A stretch of 35,770 nucleotides of DNA from an uncultured Bacteroides sp. (GTDB lineage Bacteria; Bacteroidota; Bacteroidia; Bacteroidales; Bacteroidaceae), in the NCBI RefSeq assembly GCF_905207245.1, contig NZ_CAJLKP010000064.1:1-35770 (forward strand), in the 5' to 3' direction. Numbering within the stretch: position 1 is the stretch's first letter; the number at the start of each line of letters is the position of its first letter. The notes beneath the pieces are model-generated. The model was not told the origin of the DNA, ran no database searches, and worked only from the letters and a program-made list of their open reading frames with translations. Positions 8,172 to 15,683 of the stretch are shown here, one piece after another. The translations under genes were made by a program, and so were the position numbers.

Positions 8172-8590
8172 TATACTACTTCGATACCTGCGCGCTTCAG
8201 TAACTCGATTCCATCTTCCAAACGATATTTCTCTGAGTAAACCACTCGTTTGATACCTGCCTGGATAATCAGTTTTGAACATTCAATGCATGGTGAAGCT
8301 GTGACATACATGGTAGCGCCGTCGCTGCTATTGTTGGAGCAGGCTATCTTGGTGATGGCGTTCGCCTCGGCATGCAGCACATAGGGTTTGGTAATGTTAT
8401 CATCATCTTCGCATACATTCTCAAAACCGGCAGGCGTACCATTATACCCGTCGGAAATTATCATTTTGTCTTTGACGATGAGTGCGCCTACCTGGCGGCG
8501 TATGCAATATGAATTCTCCGCCCAGATGTTTGCCATACGTATATAACGTTTGTCCAGCGCTTCTTGTTTCTCTTTTGCTGAAATGTCCAT
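8129..8590 (-). CDS. dCMP deaminase family protein (ComEB-like)
   Basis: A 153-residue zinc-dependent deaminase of the cytidine/deoxycytidylate family, expected to convert dCMP to dUMP for dTTP synthesis. The zinc site is complete: HAEANAI near residues 73-79 (His ligand and catalytic Glu) and PCIECSKLII near 99-108 (two Cys ligands). CIRRQVGALIVKD and ISDGYNGTPAGFENVCE are also typical. The last ~12 residues (TSDGLQDTSNK) are encoded by the repeat cluster and may not be ancestral. It lies 8 bp from the DUF4847 gene on the same strand. Confidence 0.93.
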   Translation of the reverse strand: MDISAKEKQEALDKRYIRMANIWAENSYCIRRQVGALIVKDKMIISDGYNGTPAGFENVCEDDDNITKPYVLHAEANAITKIACSNNSSDGATMYVTASPCIECSKLIIQAGIKRVVYSEKYRLEDGIELLKRAGIEVVYVATSDGLQDTSNK

Positions 8591-8598
8591 AATCTCTT

Positions 8599-9120
8599 TT
8601 AATTACCGGAATTACGTTGAGGAGCGAAAGAAATGAACTTTACAGTCTGTCCTTCTTTATAATAGATATAGAGGTTCTTGTTATCGCCGCCATATTTGAA
8701 TGCGCTTTTTAATCCTTCTATAAAGGCTTTACCTAAATATTTATCGGTATCGGTACCCGCTTTGTCAATGGTCAGTTTAAGTTCCCGGTTCTCACCGTTT
8801 GCATTCCATTTACCATTTATGCTGGCAGAGGTTGCTCTTCCACTGAAAGTTCCGCCACCGGTCGAGTTGCCCAAGTCGGCTCCATCAAATGTCAAGGTGT
8901 AGTTATCCCCTGTGATGGTTTTGAAACTTTGTATCCGTGCATCTTCATTTCCTTGCCAGAAGTCATACATTTTATTCTGTCCTTCCACTGCAATGTAAGT
9001 CATGTACCAGGTCTTTCCGGTGAAGATATCAATAACATCATCTTCCTGTTCACAAGCGCTTAAAATGGGAGTGAGTAAAGCCACTAATAGTAACTGTATA
9101 TATATATTTATCTTTTTCAT
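8599..9120 (-). CDS. DUF4847-type lipoprotein
   Basis: A 173-residue protein with a lipoprotein signal: KKINIYIQLLLVALLTPILS followed by ACEQ, giving a lipidated Cys near 23. The mature part is a small beta-rich domain (KTWYMTYIAVEGQ, YTLTFDGADLGN, KFISFAPQRN) that I assign to DUF4847 from memory of Bacteroides proteins. No function is known. Its ATG overlaps the TGA of the M3 peptidase gene by 4 bp, so the two are translationally coupled. Confidence 0.8.
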   Translation of the reverse strand: MKKINIYIQLLLVALLTPILSACEQEDDVIDIFTGKTWYMTYIAVEGQNKMYDFWQGNEDARIQSFKTITGDNYTLTFDGADLGNSTGGGTFSGRATSASINGKWNANGENRELKLTIDKAGTDTDKYLGKAFIEGLKSAFKYGGDNKNLYIYYKEGQTVKFISFAPQRNSGN

Positions 9121-11213
9121 TTTCCTATTCCGTTTCTGATTAATAATGCATCAATAGTTGGTTCCTGTCCACGGAAGCGTTTGTAAAGCACCATTGGATG
9201 CTCTGTTCCTCCTTTGGAAAGGATGTTTTCGCGGAATGAAGCGGCTACTTCCGGATTGAAAATACCTTTCTGCTTAAACAACGAGAATGCATCTGCATCC
9301 AGCACTTCCGCCCATTTGTAGCTGTAATATCCGGCTGAGTATCCTCCCGCAAAGATATGTGAGAATTGGGTACTCATGCAGGTTTCTTCTATAACAGGAA
9401 GAATCTGTGCTTTCGCCCATGCTTCTTTTTCGTAAGTTTTCACATCGCCGTCAAATGGAGTTGTACGGGTGTACCATGCCATGTCAAGCAGCCCGAAGCT
9501 AATCTGGCGCAGGCAGGCATAAGCTGCATCAAAATTGGAAGAGTCCACAATGCGCTGCACCAGTTCGTCGGGAATCAATTTTCCTGTCTGGTAATGTCGG
9601 GCAAAGGTGTGGAGGAACTCTTTTTCGATGGCAAAGTTTTCCATGAACTGGGAGGGAAGCTCCACAAAATCCCAATATACATTCGTACCGCTTAAGCTCT
9701 CATAAGTGGAGTTTGCAAACATGCCGTGCAAGCTATGTCCGAATTCATGCAGGAATGTTTCCAGTTCGCCAAATGTCAGTAAAGCTGGCTTGTCCTTGGT
9801 CGGCTTGGTGAAGTTCATTACAATGGATATATGCGGGCGGCTGTTTTCCCCCGTGGTTTCATCAATCCATTGCTCTTTATAGGAAGTCATCCATGCGCCC
9901 GAACGTTTGCCATCTCTGGGATGGAAGTCGGTGTAGAGTACGGAAAGGAACTTGCCGTCTTTGTCGAACACCTCATAGGCATCCACGTCTTTATGATAAA
10001 CCGGAATATCGGCATTCTTCTTGAATGTGATGCCATATAAACGGGTAGCCAGCCCAAATACGCCCTCTTTCACTTTGTTCAGTTCGAAGTAGGGGCGAAG
10101 CATTTCGTCATCTATCTGGAATTTCAGGTCTTTCAACTTATGAGAATAATATGCCCAATCCCAAGGCATAACTGTGAAATCATCGCCATTCAGTTGGCGT
10201 GCCAATGCTTCCACTTCTTCATATTCTTGTTTGGCGGTGGGAGTATAGGCGTCCAGCAACTGGTTCAACAATTTATATACTGCATTGCTGTTTTCTGCCA
10301 TTCGCTCTTTCAGATTATATTCAGCGAAACTATTGTATCCCAGAAGTTGCGCGATGGCCAGGCGGATGTTGGCCAGCTTCTTTACAATCTCCAGATTGTT
10401 GGTTTCATTATCATGGCTGCACTTTGTGTTGTATGCCATGTAGAGTTCACAACGCAAGTCGCGGTTGTTGGCATACATCATGAACGGACTGTAGCTGGGA
10501 GCTTGCAATGTGAACACCCATCCTTCCACGCCTTTTTCTTTGGCTGTTTCGGCGGCTGCATCAACGGCGCTTTGAGGTAATCCCTCCAATTGTGTTATAT
10601 CCGTCAGTACCAGCTTGTAGTCATTGGTTTCTTTCAGGTTGTTTTCTCCGAATTGCAGGGTCAGCAGGCTGAGTTCTTTACTCAGAGCACGATACTGTTC
10701 TTTGGCTTCTCCTTCCAGATTGGCACCACTACGGACAAAGCTATTGTAAACCTCTTCCAATAGCTTATTTTGTTCGGGAGTGAGATTGGCTTGGGCTTTT
10801 TGGTCATATACCGCCTTGATGCGTGCAAATAACTTTTCGTTCAGAGTGATGTTATTGCTGTGTTCGCTCAATAGTGGCATCATGGTTTTGGCCAGTTCCT
10901 GCATGTCGTCATTTGTCTCGGCACTGAGCAAGTTGCCCAATACGGTGCTGACCTGACTTAGTAATTGCCCGGACTTCTCATAAGCTGCCACAGTGTTGGC
11001 AAAAGTGGGTGCCTCCGTATTGTTTATAATGGCATCGATTTCCGCATCGTGACGGCTGATGCCTTCACGGATGGCAGGTTCATAATGTTCGGTCTTTATT
11101 TTATCAAACGGAATGGTTCCGTGTGGGGTAGAATACTTTTCAAAAAAAGGGTTTTGAGCCTGTATCATGTTCATAAGGCAAAGCAATGTTAGAGTTAGTT
11201 TTAATTTTATCAT
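9117..11213 (-). CDS. M3-family metallopeptidase (oligopeptidase / dipeptidyl carboxypeptidase)
   Basis: A 698-residue thermolysin-like zinc peptidase of family M3. I start it at the ATG at 11213 because that gives a clean signal peptide (MIKLKLTLTLLCLMNMIQAQ); the open frame continues upstream to 11285 without signal character. The zinc motif HEFGHSLHG lies near residue 490, with the downstream Glu ligand in VYWDFVELPSQFMENF. The C-terminal GGYSAGYYSYKWAEVLDADA is typical of Dcp-like enzymes. A secreted, periplasmic peptide-degrading role is inferred. First gene of a five-gene minus-strand run. Confidence 0.93.
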   Translation of the reverse strand: MIKLKLTLTLLCLMNMIQAQNPFFEKYSTPHGTIPFDKIKTEHYEPAIREGISRHDAEIDAIINNTEAPTFANTVAAYEKSGQLLSQVSTVLGNLLSAETNDDMQELAKTMMPLLSEHSNNITLNEKLFARIKAVYDQKAQANLTPEQNKLLEEVYNSFVRSGANLEGEAKEQYRALSKELSLLTLQFGENNLKETNDYKLVLTDITQLEGLPQSAVDAAAETAKEKGVEGWVFTLQAPSYSPFMMYANNRDLRCELYMAYNTKCSHDNETNNLEIVKKLANIRLAIAQLLGYNSFAEYNLKERMAENSNAVYKLLNQLLDAYTPTAKQEYEEVEALARQLNGDDFTVMPWDWAYYSHKLKDLKFQIDDEMLRPYFELNKVKEGVFGLATRLYGITFKKNADIPVYHKDVDAYEVFDKDGKFLSVLYTDFHPRDGKRSGAWMTSYKEQWIDETTGENSRPHISIVMNFTKPTKDKPALLTFGELETFLHEFGHSLHGMFANSTYESLSGTNVYWDFVELPSQFMENFAIEKEFLHTFARHYQTGKLIPDELVQRIVDSSNFDAAYACLRQISFGLLDMAWYTRTTPFDGDVKTYEKEAWAKAQILPVIEETCMSTQFSHIFAGGYSAGYYSYKWAEVLDADAFSLFKQKGIFNPEVAASFRENILSKGGTEHPMVLYKRFRGQEPTIDALLIRNGIGK

Positions 11214-11328
11214 ACGATGAATGTATCGGTAAAAATAATCTAACTGCAAAATTGCAAAAAAATAGCTGATTTGACGAAGAACCAACTATATTTTAACAAA
11301 GTATATTATTCAACTTAAGGCGGTTATA

Positions 11329-11363
11329 TAAAAAAAACAGGCAACCTCAATGAGGCTGCCTGT
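11329..11363 (-). terminator. Rho-independent terminator of gapA
   Basis: On the minus strand ACAGGCAGCCTCA pairs with TGAGGTTGCCTGT (one mismatch) around a 1-3 nt loop and is followed by a run of eight U, about 30 bp after the gapA stop codon. It also insulates the M3 peptidase gene from gapA read-through. Confidence 0.85.
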
Positions 11364-11391
11364 TTATATGGTATTTTAAATACTCTACTGA

Positions 11392-12402
11392 TTAGTTGTT
11401 AACTGAAGCCATGTGAGCGATCAGGTCAAGAACTTTGTTAGAGTAGCCGATTTCGTTATCATACCAAGATACGACCTTAACGAAAGTATCAGTCAAAGCG
11501 ATACCAGCTTTAGCATCGAAGATAGAAGTGCGAGCGTCACCCAGGAAGTCAGAAGAAACAACCGCATCTTCAGTATAACCCAGAACACCCTTCAATTCGC
11601 CTTCAGAAGCAGCTTTCATAGCAGCGCAGATTTCAGCATACGTAGCCGGTTTAGCCAAGTTTACTGTCAAGTCAACTACAGATACGTCCAAAGTCGGAAC
11701 GCGCATAGACATACCGGTCAATTTGCCGTTCAGTTCAGGGATAACTTTACCTACAGCCTTAGCAGCACCAGTAGAAGAAGGGATGATGTTGCCAGAAGCA
11801 GCACGACCACCTCTCCAGTCTTTCATAGAAGGACCGTCAACTGTTTTCTGAGTAGCAGTTGTAGAGTGAACAGTAGTCATCAAACCGTCAGTGATACCCC
11901 AGTTGTCGTTCAATACTTTAGCGATAGGAGCCAAACAGTTAGTAGTACAAGAAGCGTTAGATACGAATTGAGTACCTTTCACGTAGCTCTTTTCGTTAAC
12001 ACCGCATACGAACATCGGAGTGTCATCTTTAGAAGGAGCAGACATAACAACGTATTTTGCACCAGCTTCGATGTGAGCTTGAGCTTTATCTTTAGAGAGG
12101 AACAAACCTGTAGATTCAACTACATATTCTGCACCTACTTCATTCCACTTCAAGTCAGCAGGATTTCTTTCTGCAGTGATACGGATAGCGTTACCATTTA
12201 CAATCAGTTTGCTGTTTTCAACATCAGCTTCGATTGTTCCGTCGAACTGACCGTGCATAGTGTCATACTTCAGCATGTAAGCCAAGTAGTCAACCGGGCA
12301 AAGGTCGTTAATACCAACGATTTGAATATCGTTTCTTGTCTGAGCAGCGCGGAATACGAAACGTCCGATACGTCCGAATCCATTAATACCTACTTTAATC
12401 AT
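11392..12402 (-). CDS. gapA: Glyceraldehyde-3-phosphate dehydrogenase, type I
   Basis: A 336-residue glycolytic NAD-dependent GAPDH. The start at 12402 (MIKVGINGFGRIGR) places the Rossmann motif GFGRIGR at residues 8-14; an upstream Met at 12441 would add 13 atypical residues. The active site SNASCTTNCLAP lies near 149-160 with the catalytic Cys, His follows in TVHSTTATQKTVDGPSMKDW, and the C-terminus has SWYDNEIGYSNK. Codon use is strongly biased, as expected for a highly expressed gene, which leaves a long open antisense frame. Own promoter element and a strong terminator, so probably monocistronic. Confidence 0.97.
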   Translation of the reverse strand: MIKVGINGFGRIGRFVFRAAQTRNDIQIVGINDLCPVDYLAYMLKYDTMHGQFDGTIEADVENSKLIVNGNAIRITAERNPADLKWNEVGAEYVVESTGLFLSKDKAQAHIEAGAKYVVMSAPSKDDTPMFVCGVNEKSYVKGTQFVSNASCTTNCLAPIAKVLNDNWGITDGLMTTVHSTTATQKTVDGPSMKDWRGGRAASGNIIPSSTGAAKAVGKVIPELNGKLTGMSMRVPTLDVSVVDLTVNLAKPATYAEICAAMKAASEGELKGVLGYTEDAVVSSDFLGDARTSIFDAKAGIALTDTFVKVVSWYDNEIGYSNKVLDLIAHMASVNN

Positions 12403-12482
12403 TTTGTTTAAACTTTTAAGGGTTTTATAATATTTGTTCAAATATCTCTCTTCTCTTGAGCATTTATTTCCGAAATGCGGTG

Positions 12483-12490
12483 CAAAAGTA
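12483..12490 (-). promoter_or_regulatory. Putative -7 promoter element of gapA
   Basis: TACTTTTG on the minus strand matches TAnnTTTG exactly and would give a leader of about 75 nt before the gapA ATG at 12402. I see no TTTG at 19-21 nt upstream, so the -33 half is weak. The same intergenic stretch carries the mscL start on the other strand. Confidence 0.45.
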
Positions 12491-12532
12491 AGAAAATGTT
12501 TTTATATTCGCACTTAATTTTATAATTAAATA

Positions 12533-12979
12533 ATGGAAATGATGGGAAAAAGTTCATTTTTACAAGATTTTAAATCATTTGCCATGAAAGGCAATGTGGT
12601 AGACATGGCTGTCGGTGTAATTATCGGTGGTGCGTTTGGTAAAATTGTGTCCTCTGTTGTGGCAGATATTATTATGCCGCCTCTCGGTCTGTTGGTGGGC
12701 GGTGTGAACTTTACGGATCTGAAGTGGGTGATGAAACCCGCTGAAATGGTGGACGGTAAGGAGATTGCAGCCGTTACCTTAAATTATGGTAATTTCCTGC
12801 AAGTGACATTTGATTTTCTCATTATCGCTTTCTCTATTTTCTTGTTCATCAAGTTGCTGACCAAGCTGACGGCTAAGAAAGAAACAGAGGCTCCTGCAGC
12901 ACCTCCTGCTCCTCCTGCACCGACGAAAGAAGAAGTGTTGTTGACGGAGATCAGAGATTTGTTGAAAGAAAAACGATAA
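12533..12979 (+). CDS. mscL: Large-conductance mechanosensitive channel
   Basis: A 148-residue inner-membrane channel that opens under membrane tension during hypo-osmotic shock. TM1 lies at about 22-48 (DMAVGVIIGGAFGKIVSSVV followed by ADIIMPPLGLLVGG) and TM2 at about 83-103 (VTFDFLIIAFSIFLFIKLL). The N-terminal helix SSFLQDFKSFAMKGN is typical. An Ala/Pro linker (EAPAAPPAPPAPTKEE) precedes the C-terminal bundle helix EVLLTEIRDLLKEK. ATG at 12533 or the MGKSS start at 12542 are both possible. Convergent with the next gene across a palindrome-rich 281-bp gap. Confidence 0.96.
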   Translation: MEMMGKSSFLQDFKSFAMKGNVVDMAVGVIIGGAFGKIVSSVVADIIMPPLGLLVGGVNFTDLKWVMKPAEMVDGKEIAAVTLNYGNFLQVTFDFLIIAFSIFLFIKLLTKLTAKKETEAPAAPPAPPAPTKEEVLLTEIRDLLKEKR

Positions 12980-13009
12980 AAAGAACAATCTCAGGACTCT
13001 CACCATACC

Positions 13010-13086
13010 CGGTCCGTATCTGGACCGTGTCAAAGCCGTATCAAGTCTAAGCGTATGGATACGGAGAAAGTACGGCTTTGACACGG
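13010..13086. repeat. Nested inverted repeats with a 16-bp perfect stem
   Basis: CCGTGTCAAAGCCGTA (13025-13040) is the exact reverse complement of 13071-13086, enclosing 30 nt. The loop itself holds CGTATGGATACG (13052-13063), a smaller palindrome. The left arm is preceded by CGGTCC/GGACCG (13010-13015 / 13022-13027). The motif CCGTATC occurs at 13014-13020 and 13036-13042 and inverted near 13059. The mosaic lies just after mscL. It could act as a terminator or fold-back RNA, but it has no U-tract. Confidence 0.8.
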
Positions 13087-13142
13087 GGAGGGTACGTAAA
13101 AGCTGGAAGAATAGAGCAATTTTTGAAGGCTTTTGATACCCT

Positions 13143-13211
13143 GTCAGCAAGGAGTTAAGAGTTTGTGAACAAACTCTTAACTCCTTGCTGACAAACTCTT
13201 GACTTCTTGTA
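13143..13211. repeat. 24-bp perfect palindrome plus a degenerate direct copy
   Basis: Positions 13143-13166 and 13169-13192 are perfect 24-bp inverted repeats separated by only 2 nt. Key motif: CAAGGAGTTAAGAGTTTG. The right arm is then repeated directly at 13191-13211 with a few changes (ACAAACTCTTGACTTCTTG). It lies between the convergent mscL and hypothetical gene, where a bidirectional terminator would be expected, but no U-run follows either side. Confidence 0.85.
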
Positions 13212-13260
13212 ACGTGTTGCTAATCAGTGTACATTTGTTGTGTTTTGAATGGGATTTATC

Positions 13261-13956
13261 TTACTTGGATGGAGTTATGTGATATTTTAATTTTTGATAT
13301 TCCTGAAGCACTTCTCTTTGTAGATTTTCCAGCAGTCTGATTTCTACAGATAATTGATTGAGAGCGGCATTGGAGTTGAGAATATTTTCGCGCTCTTTAT
13401 AATCTATGATGCCATTGGGTACCACTTCCTGTTTATTCTTGCTTTCTTCCAGCATATAGCGTGCGGCGGCTATGTAGTAGCTCCTGAGAGCTTTCTGTTC
13501 TTTATCTCGCATGGGGCGGTAGTCCTTATTCTCATCGGATAAACGGCGATAAAAATTATTCATGGCTACGTTGATTTCTTTACGTGTTTCCTCTTTAGCG
13601 GTATTCCGGTAGGCAGAGTCCAATTGTGTGTACTCGGAATAAGTATTCAACATCTTTTTTAGTTCGTCTTTAGCTGTTTCATAAGCTTCTTTGGAAGCAG
13701 CCAATTCTTGGGGTTTTAATTCGAAAATGATATAAGTCAGTTTCGGTTCATTCTTGATGTTTACTAACTTGTTGGATGCACTGCAAGCATCCAGATATTT
13801 TTCCATAAGTGTCCAACTGAACAGTAATTTCTTTTGCTGTAGATCGGTACGCATGATTTCGAGTGATTTTTCTAACTCAACAATTCTGTTTTCCTGTGCT
13901 TGCAGGCATACGATATTGCATAAAAGCAATAGTAGTAAAGTATTGATTTTTCTCAT
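13261..13956 (-). CDS. Secreted coiled-coil protein of unknown function
   Basis: I do not recognise the family. From ATG at 13956 it encodes 231 residues with a signal peptide (RKINTLLLLLLCNIVCLQAQ). The mature part is highly charged and largely helical with likely coiled coils (ENRIVELEKSLEIMRTDLQQ near 22-41; LSVEIRLLENLQREVLQEY near the C-terminus). An upstream Met at 13992 lacks signal character. It is divergent from guaA and convergent with mscL, with no operon partner. A periplasmic location is inferred from the signal peptide only. Confidence 0.75.
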   Translation of the reverse strand: MRKINTLLLLLLCNIVCLQAQENRIVELEKSLEIMRTDLQQKKLLFSWTLMEKYLDACSASNKLVNIKNEPKLTYIIFELKPQELAASKEAYETAKDELKKMLNTYSEYTQLDSAYRNTAKEETRKEINVAMNNFYRRLSDENKDYRPMRDKEQKALRSYYIAAARYMLEESKNKQEVVPNGIIDYKERENILNSNAALNQLSVEIRLLENLQREVLQEYQKLKYHITPSK

Positions 13957-13989
13957 GTTTTCCTGTGTATTAAATGATTTATTTATTTG

Positions 13990-13997
13990 CAAATATA
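13990..13997 (-). promoter_or_regulatory. Putative -7 element of the coiled-coil gene
   Basis: TATATTTG on the minus strand, an exact TAnnTTTG match about 34 nt upstream of the ATG at 13956. No convincing -33 TTTG at 19-21 nt. It lies in the divergent region shared with guaA. Confidence 0.4.
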
Positions 13998-14039
13998 GAT
14001 TTTCCGCTCTATAATTCCTATTATTCCCTCAGTTTTTCA

Positions 14040-14047
14040 TACTTTTG
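14040..14047 (+). promoter_or_regulatory. Putative -7 element of guaA
   Basis: TACTTTTG, an exact TAnnTTTG match about 33 nt upstream of the guaA ATG at 14081. The -33 half is not conserved. Confidence 0.45.
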
Positions 14048-14080
14048 CAGCTCATTTTAAACTAAATCCATACAGATTAT

Positions 14081-15624
14081 ATGCAGGAAAAGATTATCAT
14101 TCTTGATTTCGGTTCACAGACCACACAACTCATTGGTCGCCGTGTTCGCGAACTGAACACATATTGCGAGATTGTTCCTTATAATAAATTCCCGAAAGGG
14201 GATGAAAGTGTGAAGGGAGTCATCCTCTCGGGTAGCCCGTTTTCTGTATACGATGAAAGTGCGTTTAAAACTGATTTGAGTGAGATTCGTGGAAAATATC
14301 CTGTTTTGGGTATCTGCTACGGTGCGCAGTTCATTGCTTATACAAATGGCGGTAAGGTGGAAGCCGCGAGTACGGACGTGCACACCTGAGTTCCTTTGAT
14401 AAAGATAATGTTCTGTTCAGAGGTGTAAAAGCAAATACGCAAGTGTGGATGAGTCATGGAGATACGATCACTGCCATCCCCTCAAATTTTAAAACGATTG
14501 CTTCGACGGATAAAGTGGTGATTGCCGCTTATCAGATAGAGAATGAGCAGGTGTGGGGAGTACAGTTCCATCCGGAAGTGTTTCACTCGGAAGATGGCAC
14601 GCAGATGCTGAAGAATTTCGTAGTGGATGTTTGCGGTTGTAAACAGGACTGGAGTGCGGCTTCCTTTATTGAAACGACTGTTGCCGAACTGAAAGAACAG
14701 TTGGGTGATGATAAAGTAGTTCTTGGTTTAAGCGGTGGTGTAGACTCTTCTGTGGCTGCTGTGTTGCTGAACCGGGCTATTGGTAAGAATCTTACTTGTA
14801 TCTTCGTTGACCACGGTATGCTCCGCAAGAATGAGTTCAAGAATGTGATGCACGATTATGAATGCCTCGGCCTGAACGTTATAGGCGTAGATGCCAGTGC
14901 CAAGTTCTTTGGTGAACTGGCTGGCGTGATGGAACCCGAAGCAAAGCGTAAGATTATCGGTAAAGGTTTTATTGATGTATTCGATGAAGAAGCCCATAAG
15001 ATTAAAGATGTGAAATGGCTGGCACAAGGTACTATTTATCCTGACTGCATCGAGTCTCTTTCTATCACCGGGACGGTTATTAAGAGCCATCACAATGTAG
15101 GTGGTTTGCCTGAAAAAATGCACTTGAAACTTTGTGAACCACTTCGTTTGTTGTTCAAGGATGAAGTTCGTCGTGTAGGTCGTGAGCTGGGTATGCCCGA
15201 GCATCTGATTACCCGCCATCCTTTCCCCGGACCGGGTCTGGCTGTACGCATTCTGGGCGATATTACTCCTGAAAAGGTAGCTATTCTGCAAAATGCGGAT
15301 GATATCTATATCCAAGGCTTGCGCGACTGGAAGGTGAAAGATGCTGATGGTAACGAAACATCCCTTTATCATCAGGTTTGGCAGGCAGGTGTTATTCTGC
15401 TTCCCGTACAGTCGGTAGGGGGGGGGGGAGATGAGCGTACATATGAACGTGCTGTTGCGCTTCGTGCGGTAACTTCCACTGACGCCATGACAGCGGATTG
15501 GGCACATTTACCTTATGAGTTTTTGGGTAAAGTATCCAATGATATTATTAATAAGGTGAAAGGAGTAAACCGCGTAACCTATGATATTTCGTCAAAACCG
15601 CCTGCAACGATAGAGTGGGAATAA
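14081..15624 (+). pseudogene. guaA: GMP synthase (glutamine-hydrolysing), frameshifted
   Basis: GuaA converts XMP to GMP. Residues 1-97 encode the start of the class I glutamine amidotransferase domain (nucleophile Cys in GICYGAQF). The frame then breaks: TGA at 14387-14389. Coding resumes in the frame of TAC at 14371, reading YGRAHLSSFDKD and continuing to 15624 with His/Glu of GVQFHPEV, the PP-loop LGLSGGVDSSVAA and the C-terminal ISSKPPATIEWE. The expected S-T-R-E-Y-G would need a second GCGAGTAC copy, so a 10-bp deletion between 8-bp direct repeats explains the shift. In addition, 11 G at 15418-15428 turn the conserved VGVMGD into VGGGGD. Without the deletion the product would be about 517 residues. 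It could be a true mutation or an assembly error. Confidence 0.9.
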
Positions 15625-15633
15625 AATAATAAG

Positions 15634-15668
15634 AAAAAGCGCCCGAAGCATTGTTTCGGGCGCTTTTT
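15634..15668 (+). terminator. Rho-independent terminator of guaA
   Basis: AAAAAGCGCCCGAA pairs perfectly with TTCGGGCGCTTTTT around a 7-nt loop and runs into a T-tract, 10 bp after the guaA stop. The A-run on the other side makes it potentially bidirectional, also serving the convergent HTCS gene. Confidence 0.92.
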
Positions 15669-15683
15669 TTATCATTCTTCTTC

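Noticed and set aside
11413..12411. 332-codon open frame antisense to gapA
   Set aside because: It mirrors the biased codon use of gapA, is rich in Ser/Arg/Val without domain character, and has no promoter or upstream signal.
14728..15507. 259-codon open frame antisense to guaA
   Set aside because: It lies fully inside a recognisable GMP synthase coding region and shows no protein family features.
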